Part shown: positions 8,672 through 17,800 of the stretch, in pieces
Layout of the letters: every line of letters starts with the position of its first letter
Numbering within the stretch: the first letter of the stretch is position 1
Assembly (NCBI GenBank): GCA_964423205.1
Contig: CAYRDX010000014.1
Location: 1 to 64,000, forward strand
Direction of reading: 5' to 3'
DNA: 64,000 bases
Source: UBA6168 sp964423205
Lineage (GTDB): Bacteria; Bacteroidota; Bacteroidia; Chitinophagales; Saprospiraceae
The notes under the pieces: model-generated
What the model saw: only the letters and a program-made list of their open reading frames with translations
The model's database searches: none
What the model was told of the DNA's origin: nothing
Program-made: the position numbers and the translations under genes

Positions 8672-9064
8672 TTACTCTATAAGTTCAGTGTGAATTTCAA
8701 TAGGATTGCTCAAAATTTTATGTACCGGACACATGTTCGCAATCTGCATCATGCGGCGCTTTTGTTGCTCATCGAGGTTACCAGTCACTTCGACCAAACG
8801 CTTAATTTTTGTGATGTTTCCGTTTCTTTCAAATTCAACGGAGACTTTAACATCGTCCACTTCCCATCCTTTGCGGTCTGCATACATTCTAAGTGTGATA
8901 GAAGTGCAAGAACCCAAGGCCATATTGAGGATGGCACCGGAATTGGGTCCAAGATCTTCTCCGCCAAGATCAAAAGGCTCATCCGCTATAACGGTGTGGT
9001 TTTCAAAGGAAATATCGGTTTTGTAATGCTTTTTACCTGTTAGGGCAACAATGTTATTTTTCAT
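8672..9064 (-). CDS. OsmC-family peroxiredoxin-like protein
   Basis: A 130-residue OsmC/Ohr-fold protein. The two redox cysteines of the family are in place, in LGSCTSITLRMYADRKGW and ANMCPVHKIL. Family members reduce organic hydroperoxides with thiols in the cytoplasm. The ATG at 9064 fits the family start. It precedes the FAD reductase in an apparent two-gene unit. Confidence 0.92.
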   Translation of the reverse strand: MKNNIVALTGKKHYKTDISFENHTVIADEPFDLGGEDLGPNSGAILNMALGSCTSITLRMYADRKGWEVDDVKVSVEFERNGNITKIKRLVEVTGNLDEQQKRRMMQIANMCPVHKILSNPIEIHTELIE

Positions 9065-9096
9065 AAAATGGTTTTTAAATCAGGCCGCCAAACTAC

Positions 9097-9104
9097 CAAA
9101 TATA
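9097..9104 (-). promoter_or_regulatory. -7 box for osmC
   Basis: On the minus strand, TATATTTG (TAnnTTTG consensus) lies 33 bp before the osmC ATG. No clear TTG element lies 17-23 bp further upstream. Confidence 0.45.
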
Positions 9105-9166
9105 TGATTATGAGTTTGTGACTTTATTTTGATAAGGTCATTTCAGCATTTAATGCATGATCTTTA

Positions 9167-9174
9167 TAAATTTG
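9167..9174 (+). promoter_or_regulatory. -7 box for tRNA-Gly
   Basis: TAAATTTG matches TAnnTTTG, 9 bp before the first base of the mature tRNA. No clear -33 element is visible. Confidence 0.5.
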
Positions 9175-9183
9175 TGAGCAACT

Positions 9184-9256
9184 GCGGTAGTAGCTCAGTT
9201 GGCAGAGCATCAGCTTCCCAAGCTGAGGGTCGCGGGTTCGAGTCCCGTTTACCGCT
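9184..9256 (+). tRNA. tRNA-Gly (CCC)
   Basis: A 73-nt cloverleaf: acceptor GCGGTAG/TTACCGC, D-stem GCTC/GAGC, anticodon stem TCAGC/GCTGA with loop TTCCCAA (anticodon CCC), T-arm GCGGG-TTCGAGT-CCCGT and discriminator U, as usual for bacterial tRNA-Gly. The terminal CCA is not encoded. Confidence 0.95.
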
Positions 9257-9280
9257 CAAGACTGCATCACAAGTAAAATT

Positions 9281-9360
9281 CCTGCAGATTACGCAGATTT
9301 TTTAGCAGATAGATTTTCGAGTGTTCCAAGAAAATCTGCGCCGATCTGCGGAATCTGTGG
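9281..9360. repeat. Imperfect inverted repeat of the CTGCAGATTACGCAGATT type
   Basis: The left arm CTGCAGATTACGCAGATT (from 9282) is the approximate reverse complement of the right arm made of AATCTGCG and GATCTGCGGAATCTG (9332-9357). Similar intergenic repeats are widespread in Bacteroidota genomes. No protein is encoded. Confidence 0.5.
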
Positions 9361-9488
9361 GGGAGAGAATTTCGTTTTGCATGAATAAATACCAGTGCCT
9401 TTTGATAAAACCTCATAGAAGACCTGAGAAGATACTGGTAGATTGCAGTTGCGAAATCCACCGAAAGTTAAGACTTAAGGAAATAATA

Positions 9489-9761
9489 TCAGGCCAGATA
9501 CGGTACAGTGACCTCTATAGACTCCACCTCCTTCCTTACCCAATCATCTAGATTCCTGTACCAATCGATATGAGGCGACCACTGAGCACATCCACCGATA
9601 GCAGGGCTATGGCAACATGTATCATCCCATTGCTTGCCGCAAGCAGGGCAACGTCCGGCAGTATCAAAGGTGTGCCATCTATGGCAACAGGAGCAGGACC
9701 ACAGGTCGGAAGGCTTAGGCTCCCAGTCGCATTTTGGACAAAGAATTTTGACGGTAGCCAT
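9489..9761 (-). CDS. Small Cys-rich zinc-ribbon-like protein
   Basis: A 90-residue protein with LCPKCDWEP (residues 8-11 region), WSCSCCHRW and GRCPACGKQW, giving at least two CxxC knuckles able to bind zinc. A Trp/His-rich middle (CCHSPAIGG, SPHIDWYRNLDDWV) follows. Its size and motif spacing suggest a conserved Bacteroidota hypothetical protein. Function is unknown. The ATG at 9761 directly precedes the first zinc knuckle. Confidence 0.75.
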   Translation of the reverse strand: MATVKILCPKCDWEPKPSDLWSCSCCHRWHTFDTAGRCPACGKQWDDTCCHSPAIGGCAQWSPHIDWYRNLDDWVRKEVESIEVTVPYLA

Positions 9762-9881
9762 GATTCAGAATGGAAAAGTTAGCTGGAAAGCTAAACAAAA
9801 AGGCGGGAAGATGAAAGGGCTTTGGTTTGTGGGCTCGTAACCATTAATGACTTGGAGGGAGCAAGAGCCCATACACCACAA

Positions 9882-10076
9882 TTATAACGCCTCGTTTCTT
9901 CTTTTCTGCTCTTTGTACAGGGCCTTCAGCACCTCATTCCTGCGAATAACAGAAGGCTTAGTAAACTCTTTGCGCTTGCGCAATTCCTGAATGATTTGAG
10001 TTTGCTGAAACTTCCTCTTGAAACGCTTCAGAGCCTGATCAATAGACTCTCCACTTTTAATGTCTACTATTAGCAT
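9882..10076 (-). CDS. rpsU: Ribosomal protein bS21
   Basis: A 64-residue basic protein starting MLIVDIKSGESIDQALKRF, the standard bS21 beginning; the C-terminal KPSVIRRNEVLKALYKE is also typical. bS21 binds the 30S platform near the anti-Shine-Dalgarno region of 16S rRNA. The frame is open 11 codons further upstream (from 10109), but the family start is the ATG at 10076. Confidence 0.95.
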   Translation of the reverse strand: MLIVDIKSGESIDQALKRFKRKFQQTQIIQELRKRKEFTKPSVIRRNEVLKALYKEQKRRNEAL

Positions 10077-10155
10077 ATTATATTGAATGAGTTTTAGCTG
10101 CCCAAGCAATCGATGATTTCTTTCCCGATTGTATGGACAACATTTTTTCGGGGCG

Positions 10156-10163
10156 CAAATTTA
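10156..10163 (-). promoter_or_regulatory. -7 box for rpsU
   Basis: TAAATTTG on the minus strand, 80 bp upstream of the rpsU ATG, matches TAnnTTTG. The -33 element is not clear. Confidence 0.4.
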
Positions 10164-10571
10164 AACCAAGTTTCTTTTAAAAAAAAGACCCTGTAAAAAG
10201 TATGTAGCTTTTATTTTAAAAATGAGAGACTACTGTTCATGATTTTCAAAAAGAGTAGGAGTTGTAGTTCTATGGTATTCAACTATTCATCTATGAATTA
10301 CCTCCTGTCAGCTATTTCCACGAATACCAGTCAACCATTTATAATCGCACTACTTTCTTTATCCAAAACACGTTGGTTGTTTTATACCTTTGTCGCTTGT
10401 CCGCAAGCGGGTTTGCAGGCAAACCAGATCACCGCACAACTCTTCGCAGTGAATTTTTGCAGCAGACTTTCAGAATAAACCTTTTCAGATTTAATAAAGT
10501 CGGGGGTCAACATTTTGAAGAAAACTATGCGGCCCTCTAATTTTATCAATTCAATTTTCAAACGACAAAAC
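10164..10571. other. Intergenic region between rpsU and the inositol-phosphate synthase
   Basis: No convincing gene is seen; short open frames here lack any family pattern. It contains TACCTTTG at 10385-10392, a -7 box pointing towards the synthase and leaving a leader of about 170 nt, and a GCTTGTCCGCAAGC hairpin at 10396-10409 inside that leader. Confidence 0.5.
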
Positions 10572-11870
10572 ATGATTACAGAAACAAAAGGCAAACTGGG
10601 TATCCTAACTCCTGGAATGGGAGCAGTTGCTTCAACTTTCATAGCTGGTGTAATAGCTATTAATAAAGGAATAGCCAAACCCATCGGCTCTGTCACGCAA
10701 TTGGGCCGCATTCGTCTCGGCAAAAGAACTGAGCATCGCAATCCTCTTATTAAGGACTTTGTACCTCTGGCCGAGTTGAACGACATCGTATTTGGTGGCT
10801 GGGACATCTTTGAGGACAATATGTATCAGGCAGCCTTGAAAGCCAAGGTTCTTGAAAAGGAATTGATCGAAAATATCCGCCCCGAACTGGAAGCTATAGT
10901 GCCCATGACAGCAGTTTTCGACAAGAAATATGTCAAAAATCTGGATGGCCCCAATGTAAAAACCGGTAAGACAAAAATGGAATTGGCTGAAGCCTTGATG
11001 GAAGACATCCGCCGTTTCAAGTCTGAATACAAGTGTGAGCGCCTCGTAATGGTTTGGTGTGGCTCTACCGAAATTTACACGGAAGCTGGTGATGTGCACT
11101 CTACTGTAGAAAAACTGGAAGAAGGTTTGCGTAACAACGACCCGGCTATTCCACCGAGTATGATTTATACTTATGCTGCACTCAAAATGAACATACCCTA
11201 TGCCAACGGTGCTCCGAACCTCTCCTGTGATGTGCCTGCCATGGTGCAGTTGGCAAAAGAAACCAAAACTCCCATAGCAGGTAAGGATTTCAAAACTGGT
11301 CAAACACTGATGAAAACCATATTGGCGCCAGGCTTGAAAGCAAGGTCTCTTGGAATTCACGGCTGGTTTTCAACCAATATTCTCGGTAACCGCGATGGCG
11401 AGGTTTTAGATGACCCAGATAGCTTTAAGACAAAAGAAGTGTCAAAATTGGGTGTGTTGGAGCAAATCCTCAATCCGGAAGACCATGAAGATCTCTACAA
11501 AAATATCTATCACAAGGTCAGAATCAACTACTATCCCCCTCACGGTGATAACAAGGAAGGATGGGATAATATTGACATCTTCGGCTGGCTTGGCTACGGA
11601 ATGCAGATTAAGATTGACTTTTTGTGCCGCGACAGCATCCTGGCAGCACCCATCGTATTAGACCTTGCCTTGTTGCTCGACCTTGCCAATCGTTCTGAAT
11701 TATATGGAATACAGGAGTGGCTTTCATTTTACTTTAAGTCACCTCAGGCAGCTGAAGGTTTGCAGCCCCAGCATGACATCTTCCTGCAGCACCAGAAGTT
11801 GCTCAATACACTGCGCTATCTGAAAGGTGAGGAGTTGATCACCCACCTCGGTATGGACTATTATTATTAG
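10572..11870 (+). CDS. ino1: Myo-inositol-1-phosphate synthase
   Basis: This enzyme makes 1L-myo-inositol 1-phosphate from glucose 6-phosphate with NAD. The 432 residues start MITETKGKLGILTPGMGAV, a Rossmann nucleotide-binding loop. YANGAPNLSCDVPAM, GKDFKTGQTLMKT, SLGIHGWFSTNILGNRDG and KIDFLCRDSILAAPIVLDLA are the catalytic and tetramer-core blocks. The frame is open from 10515, but the ATG at 10572 sits directly before the Rossmann strand. It heads a cluster with pgpA, gtrA and a lipid kinase, pointing to inositol phospholipid synthesis. Confidence 0.95.
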   Translation: MITETKGKLGILTPGMGAVASTFIAGVIAINKGIAKPIGSVTQLGRIRLGKRTEHRNPLIKDFVPLAELNDIVFGGWDIFEDNMYQAALKAKVLEKELIENIRPELEAIVPMTAVFDKKYVKNLDGPNVKTGKTKMELAEALMEDIRRFKSEYKCERLVMVWCGSTEIYTEAGDVHSTVEKLEEGLRNNDPAIPPSMIYTYAALKMNIPYANGAPNLSCDVPAMVQLAKETKTPIAGKDFKTGQTLMKTILAPGLKARSLGIHGWFSTNILGNRDGEVLDDPDSFKTKEVSKLGVLEQILNPEDHEDLYKNIYHKVRINYYPPHGDNKEGWDNIDIFGWLGYGMQIKIDFLCRDSILAAPIVLDLALLLDLANRSELYGIQEWLSFYFKSPQAAEGLQPQHDIFLQHQKLLNTLRYLKGEELITHLGMDYYY

Positions 11871-11915
11871 TAGTGCGAGGTTCAACCGTTTATCGGAAAA
11901 AATCTTGCTGATCAA

Positions 11916-12392
11916 ATGAATAAACTAATCCACAAAGTCATTGCAGCCGGATTCGGAAGTGGTTATTCACCTCTTGCTCCTGGGACGGCCGGTTCGATTG
12001 TCGGCGCATTGATTTTGTGGATTCTTTATTCTCTGGTTCCGGAATATTTTTCAGGTGGTTGGAAGGGCACCCCTTATTTGCTTATCCTGATTCTCCTTGC
12101 ATTCGGGTTGGGAGTATGGTCAGCAAATGCACTCTCACAGGAATGGGGAAAAGACCCGCAAAAGGTAGTTATTGATGAAATAGCAGGCATGTGGGTTTCC
12201 ATGTTGGTCGTGCCCGTTTCTTTATTGTCTTTGACATTGGCATTTATTTTATTCAGGATTTTCGACATTTGGAAACCCTTGGGAATACGCAAAGCAGAAG
12301 CCCTAAGCGGTGGCTGGGGTATCATGATGGACGATGTTGTAGCGGGCCTCTATGCATGCATTGTTGTTCATCTGATATTATACTTTATCTGA
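11916..12392 (+). CDS. pgpA: Phosphatidylglycerophosphatase A family protein
   Basis: A 158-residue membrane phosphatase with the PgpA signature: GFGSGYSPLAPGTAGSIVGA near the N-terminus, then VVIDEIAGMWV and FRIFDIWKPLG, and four hydrophobic segments. PgpA removes phosphate from phosphatidylglycerophosphate. In gut Bacteroides a PgpA-like enzyme is clustered with inositol-phosphate synthase, where it is thought to act on phosphatidylinositol phosphate; the same role is possible here. It lies 45 bp after ino1 and 10 bp before gtrA. Confidence 0.9.
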   Translation: MNKLIHKVIAAGFGSGYSPLAPGTAGSIVGALILWILYSLVPEYFSGGWKGTPYLLILILLAFGLGVWSANALSQEWGKDPQKVVIDEIAGMWVSMLVVPVSLLSLTLAFILFRIFDIWKPLGIRKAEALSGGWGIMMDDVVAGLYACIVVHLILYFI

Positions 12393-12402
12393 CACCCAGG
12401 AA

Positions 12403-12810
12403 GTGGACACAAAATCACATATTGAGAAGACATCCTTCTTTTTATCCTGGCTACGATCACAGTTTGTAGCTCTAACGGCAACGGGGTTGGATTTTTTCTT
12501 CACTATTTTCCTAACGGAATTCGCTGGTATATGGTACGCCTGGTCAAATGCCATTGGTGCCAGCATCGGAGCCATAACCAGCTTCCTGTTGTGCAGGTCA
12601 TGGGCTTTTCAGAGAAAAAACAAGAGGTGGGAATTTCAGGCAATGAAATACTTTCTGATTTCAGGACTCGCCCTAACATTGACCACTTCAGGTGTTTGGT
12701 ACCTGACAGAGAGTTATGGAATTCCTTATGTTATCTCCAAAATGATGATGTCAACACTAATTGGGTTAACCTTTAATTTTCTGTTGTTCCGTTATTTTGT
12801 TTTTAGATAA
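12403..12810 (+). CDS. GtrA-family membrane protein
   Basis: A 135-residue protein with four transmembrane segments and the GtrA pattern (FVALTATGLDFFFTIFLTEF, then ITSFLLCRSWAFQ, then LTFNFLLFRYFVFR). GtrA proteins are thought to move prenyl-linked sugars across the inner membrane. The start is GTG at 12403, 10 bp after pgpA; no in-frame ATG precedes the first helix. Its place in the cluster suggests a role in lipid-linked glycosylation or inositol-lipid handling. Confidence 0.88.
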   Translation: MDTKSHIEKTSFFLSWLRSQFVALTATGLDFFFTIFLTEFAGIWYAWSNAIGASIGAITSFLLCRSWAFQRKNKRWEFQAMKYFLISGLALTLTTSGVWYLTESYGIPYVISKMMMSTLIGLTFNFLLFRYFVFR

Positions 12811-12890
12811 ATTAGCCCTCCAATTCACCTACTTTCGAACACAAAGGCTGTTAAAACGGTTATCCATTTTAATTGACGAACCGAATAGAA

Positions 12891-13838
12891 ATGCCTGAGA
12901 AAAGAAAACTACGCTTCATCGCCAATCCTCATTCCGGAACCAACCGCAAGAGGAATCTGAAGAAATTGCTCTATGCCAATCTCGACCAGCAGAAATTCAG
13001 CTGGGAACTCTATTATACAAAATATGCGGGTCATGCCCTTGAAATGACCAGGGAAGCTGTAGAGAAAGGTTGTTACATGGTAGTAGCTTGTGGTGGAGAT
13101 GGTTCCGTCAATGAAATAGCCAGCCAACTCATTGGCACCAACACCGTTTTAGGAGTACTTCCATGTGGTTCAGGTAATGGTTTTGCAGGTCATTTAGGCT
13201 TGGGTCGAGATGTGAAAAGGGCCATACAACTCTTGAATGAAGGCACCGAAGTTGTTATAGATGCCTGCTCCATGAATGGCAGGCCATTTGTCAACCTTTC
13301 CGGAATTGGATTTGATGCAGTAGTAGCCAAGCGCTTGCACGGCAGTAAAATCAGGGGCTTCTGGGGTTATCTGAAGTCGACTTTAAGAGAAACACTGAAC
13401 TACAGCATGCAGCCATTGGAGATACAGATAGATGACCTGACTTTTTCCAGGGAGTGTTTGTTGGTGGAAATTGCCAATGCTCCGGTATATGGATATGGCT
13501 TTTCGATAGTGCCTTTGGCAAAACTGAATGACGGCCTACTCGAAATACTGGTGGCCAAAAAAGCTCCTCTTTGGCGCTATATGCTTGAATTGTGGCGCTT
13601 CATCGACCGTTCTTTCCATAAAAGCCCGCTGGTGGAAACCTATCAGGGACGTTATGTTCGGATCCGTTCATCAGCACCTACTTCCGTACATATAGATGGA
13701 GAAGGTTTTGACATTGAAAATGAAGCCGTTTATGAAATCCTGCCGGGAGCATTGAAAGTCCTGGCACCCAAGGAATTTGCAGTTCGCCATAAAGAAAACC
13801 AAAAGGTTAAGCCAAAGTTAGCTTATCAGTATAGTTGA
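12891..13838 (+). CDS. Diacylglycerol kinase-family lipid kinase (YegS/BmrU-like)
   Basis: About 315 residues. FIANPHSGTNRKRN is the N-terminal phosphate-binding block, ACGGDGSVNEIASQL is the GGDG nucleotide motif, and LPCGSGNGFAGHLGL is the third conserved loop. VHIDGEGF near the C-terminus is also characteristic. It phosphorylates a lipid such as diacylglycerol, feeding phosphatidic acid into phospholipid synthesis. The ATG at 12891 is preferred to the TTG at 12873, as it precedes the first strand directly. Confidence 0.9.
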   Translation: MPEKRKLRFIANPHSGTNRKRNLKKLLYANLDQQKFSWELYYTKYAGHALEMTREAVEKGCYMVVACGGDGSVNEIASQLIGTNTVLGVLPCGSGNGFAGHLGLGRDVKRAIQLLNEGTEVVIDACSMNGRPFVNLSGIGFDAVVAKRLHGSKIRGFWGYLKSTLRETLNYSMQPLEIQIDDLTFSRECLLVEIANAPVYGYGFSIVPLAKLNDGLLEILVAKKAPLWRYMLELWRFIDRSFHKSPLVETYQGRYVRIRSSAPTSVHIDGEGFDIENEAVYEILPGALKVLAPKEFAVRHKENQKVKPKLAYQYS

Positions 13839-13929
13839 TGTGAACACCGCAAATGGCACCAATGTTGCCAAGATTCAAGATACGCTCAACACTCACCTTG
13901 CCTAAGTCTAAGTTTAATACCTGCTTTCA

Positions 13930-14550
13930 ATGAATCATCTTATTGTTGTATTTGTGGTTTGGATAGGTTTGTCTGTCAGCACAGCTCATGGGCAATTGTT
14001 GCTCAAGCTTCAATGGATTCCAGACAGCCTGGCATGGGGAGTTTTTATAAAACCCGAAACCGGAACCAACCCTTCATCCAGATTGTTTATCGGTTCAGGG
14101 CAGGTTACGATAGTGGCCCCAAAAGGTTATAGCTTTCGGGAATTGAAAAGCTTTAGTCTTAGTTGGACACAAAATGCTTATGTATCAGGTCCTGTTGAAA
14201 ACCCTGGCCGTGATTATATCTCTTTTGGATTGGCTTCTAACGAATTATCACTTCCCCTGAAGGAAGGGATGGAAACACTTCTGTTTACTTTCTCCAAGAA
14301 ATCGGAAAATCCACCCGACAGTTTATATCTGTTGGAAGCCAACGACTTGTTTGCAGAGTTACCGAATTCAGCCCACTCGAATCCGGGAAATGAACTCTCT
14401 GTTCTCGACCTGGAAAAGAGAATTATATATTCTTATTCAGGCAATTACGGACATCAGACTTGGAACCCATCAAATAAAAACAACACCAAAACAGGACCTT
14501 TCCTCCAGGGAATTAATGCCTCCAATCAAAGCAAGCTGATAAAACCTTAA
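13930..14550 (+). CDS. Secreted beta-sandwich protein, cohesin-like pattern
   Basis: A 206-residue exported protein with a signal peptide (residues 1-22, ending AHGQ). The mature part is a single all-beta domain: LQWIPDSLAWGVFIKPE, GSGQVTIVAPKGYSF, SWTQNAYVSGPVENPG, YISFGLASNE, LLFTFSKK. From memory of the family, such a domain heads larger surface proteins in saprospirial bacteria; here it stands alone. The repeated short strands and hydrophobic spacing resemble cohesin-type domains, but this is a pattern impression only. No cysteine pair or catalytic residue is evident. Confidence 0.6.
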   Translation: MNHLIVVFVVWIGLSVSTAHGQLLLKLQWIPDSLAWGVFIKPETGTNPSSRLFIGSGQVTIVAPKGYSFRELKSFSLSWTQNAYVSGPVENPGRDYISFGLASNELSLPLKEGMETLLFTFSKKSENPPDSLYLLEANDLFAELPNSAHSNPGNELSVLDLEKRIIYSYSGNYGHQTWNPSNKNNTKTGPFLQGINASNQSKLIKP

Positions 14551-14694
14551 CCAACTGCCCTTTGATTCTTGCATCCTTCATGGCTTTTGTCTGATTTCTC
14601 CGGCCATACTGTCTGCATTTATCTGCACTCACAGGCGCTTTCATGCCACAACGTCATTTTTTTGGCATTGGAACAAATTCTGATAGAACTTTCA

Positions 14695-14728
14695 TTGCCA
14701 TAGAAACCTTCTCTTATTGCTATCTTTG
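14695..14728 (+). promoter_or_regulatory. Promoter for secA
   Basis: TTG at 14695-14697, a 23-bp spacer and TATCTTTG at 14721-14728 fit the Bacteroidota promoter, about 85 bp before the secA ATG. Confidence 0.5.
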
Positions 14729-14814
14729 GGGCCATTTTTTAAAAGCCACTCTGGTACCACAGCAAGAGCTTTTATTCAAGGTTATTATCGATTAAAATTT
14801 TTCAACATTATATC

Positions 14815-17800
14815 ATGCTCGGCATATTCAAAGGACTATTTAAAAACAAGAGTGAGAGAGATTACGAACGGTATGCCCCATTAGTGGAGCAAACCAATGA
14901 GGAGTGGGAAAAACTGCAATCACTCAGCCATGATGAGCTTCGCAACAAGACCAATGACTTCCGCAATCGCATAGCAGAATACTTGGAAGATATTGACAAC
15001 AACATACAGTCTTTGCGTTCACAGGCCAGAGAAGAAGATAACATTCATCAGAAAGAAGCCTACTTTAAAGAAGTTGATGAACTTGAAAAGGAGAGAAACA
15101 AGCACCTCGAAGATGTACTTCTGGAACTGCAGCCACAGGCTTTTGCAGTTGTCAAGGAAACTGCCCGCCGATTTAAGGAAAATTCCACCATCACAGTAAA
15201 AGCAACCGACCACGACCGAAATCTTGCAGCACAGCGGGATAAAGGATATGTCAAAATTGAAGGTGAAAAAGCCATTTGGAAAAATCAGTGGGTTGCAGCT
15301 GGTGGAGATATCACCTGGAACATGGTGCATTACGATGTACAACTCATAGGTGGTATGGTACTACATGAAGGTAAAGTGGCGGAGATGGCAACCGGTGAAG
15401 GTAAAACCCTCGTGGCTACATTACCTGCCTACCTGAATGGACTCAGCGCAAGGGGTGTGCATGTGGTAACCGTGAACGACTACCTGGCTCGTCGTGACAG
15501 TGAATGGGTAGGGCCCATTTTTGAATTCCTGTTGCTTACTGTTGATTGTATCGACAAACACAGACCTCATACGGAAAGACGCCGCCAGGCATATTGGTGC
15601 GACATAACTTACGGCACAAACAACGAATTCGGCTTCGACTATCTGAGGGACAACATGGTCCGCTCACTCGATGAAATGGTACAGCGCAAGCATCACCATG
15701 CCATGATTGACGAGGTGGACTCAGTGCTTATCGACGATGCCCGGACTCCGCTCATCATTTCTGGTCCAGTAGGTGAAGGTGATGAAGAACAGGAGTATAA
15801 AGAGTTGAGACCAGATGTAGAGAAGTTACTCTCAGCACAGCAAAAACTGGCTTCGGGTTATCTTTCGGAAGCAAAGAAACTCTATGACGAAGGAAATGAC
15901 GGATACGAAGAAGGCGAAGCAGGAATGGCACTGCTGCGGGCACACAGGGCCCTTCCGAAAAACAGGGCGCTCATCAAGTTCCTCAGTGAAGAAGGAGTGA
16001 AAGTAGCTATGCAGAAAGCTGAAAACTTTTACATGCAGGAGAACTCCAAGAACATGCATTTTGTGGATGAACCGCTACTGTTTACCATCGATGAAAAAAA
16101 CAGGTCGGTTGAGTTGACAGACAACGGAGCAGAATATTTGGCAAGAGGAAAGGACGACTCCGGCTTTTTCATCATGCCCGACATTGCTGAACGCATGGTG
16201 GAAATTGACAGCAATACGGAACTTAGCGACGAAGAAAAAGAAAAGGCCAAAATCAAAGTTTCTCAGGATTTCGCAGTTAAATCCCGGCGTTTGCATGCAA
16301 CGCATCAATTACTGAAAGCCTACACACTGTTCGAAAGAGATGAAGAGTACATCGTCATCAACGGTGAAGTAAAAATCGTGGATGAGCAGACCGGCCGTAT
16401 GATGGAAGGACGCCGCTACTCTGATGGACTTCATCAGGCACTGGAAGCAAAGGAAAACGTAAAAGTTGGCGAAGCCACACAAACATACGCCACTGTTACG
16501 CTGCAGAACTACTTCAGGATGTACCACAAGCTGTCAGGCATGACGGGTACTGCTGAAACCGAGGCTAAGGAATTGTGGGACATCTACAAACTCGACGTTT
16601 CCGTCATACCTTCCAACCTTCCGATTATTCGAAAAGACCACGAAGATGAAGTGTACAAAACTGCCAAGGAAAAGTACAACGCAGTAATCGATAAAATCGA
16701 AGTGTTGAGTAAAGCCGGTAGGCCGGTATTGGTGGGTACTACTTCAGTTGATATTTCGGAAAAACTCAGCCGCTTTTTGAATATGCGCGGCGTAAAACAC
16801 GAAGTACTCAACGCCAAACAACACCAAAGAGAAGCATTCATCGTCACCCGTGCCGGTCAACAGGATGAAAACGGCCGTGGTAACGTGACCATTGCCACCA
16901 ACATGGCAGGCCGTGGTACCGACATTAAACTCGCACCCGCCACATTGTTTGATGTGGTGAGCATCGATAAAGATTCTTCTGCGGTGGGAGGTTTCACCTA
17001 CACCATCAAACAGAGGGGTACCAACAAGATATTTAAAATGGACCAAGGTCATGAATTGGCCCCCGCCTTGCAACTCGCATCGGATGCCAAAGTATTAGGA
17101 GGCCTGGCCATTATCGGTACAGAACGCCACGACAGCCGACGGGTTGACCGTCAGCTCAGAGGTCGCTCCGGTCGTCAGGGAGACCCCGGTTCGTCACAGT
17201 TTTATGTGTCATTGGAGGACAATCTCATGCGCCTGTTCCAATCAGAACGCATAGCTGGCCTCATGGACAAAATGGGCCATCAGGAAGGAGAAGTCATCCA
17301 ACATTCCATGGTGACCAAGTCCATTGAAAGGGCACAGAAGAAGGTGGAAGAAAACAACTTTGGTATTCGTAAAAGGCTGCTCGAGTACGACGACGTCATG
17401 AACATTCAGCGTGAAGCAATCTACAGAAAACGTTACAACGCCCTCAGCGGTGAACGCCTTCAGGTTGACCTCGATACCATGTTCCGCTCTATGACTGACA
17501 ACCTGGTTTCGTTGCACAAAAGTGGAGGCAATTATGACTCCTTCCGCCGTGACAGTATGAGCATGTTGGGTATCGACCCAAAGTTTGAAGAAGATTCCTG
17601 GAACAGCACTCCTGAAGACAATCTGGTTGAAACTTTCCAGGATAAATATTTCGAATTCTATTCGAGAAAAGAGCAAATGCTCATCAAGACGCTGTTACCA
17701 ACCATCAAATCGGTTCATGAAAGAGAGGGGCACCGTTACAAAAGGATAGCCATTCCATTTTCTGATGGCCGGGAACATATACTGCCTATTGCGGCAGACC

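Noticed and set aside
10239..10478. Possible 79-residue gene upstream of inositol-phosphate synthase
   Set aside because: It covers the -7 box and a leader hairpin, has no recognisable domain and no ribosome-binding context.
11871..11915. Search for a CDP-alcohol phosphatidyltransferase between ino1 and pgpA
   Set aside because: Only 45 bp separate the two genes, and no such motif (D-G-x2-A-R) was seen in the neighbouring genes.
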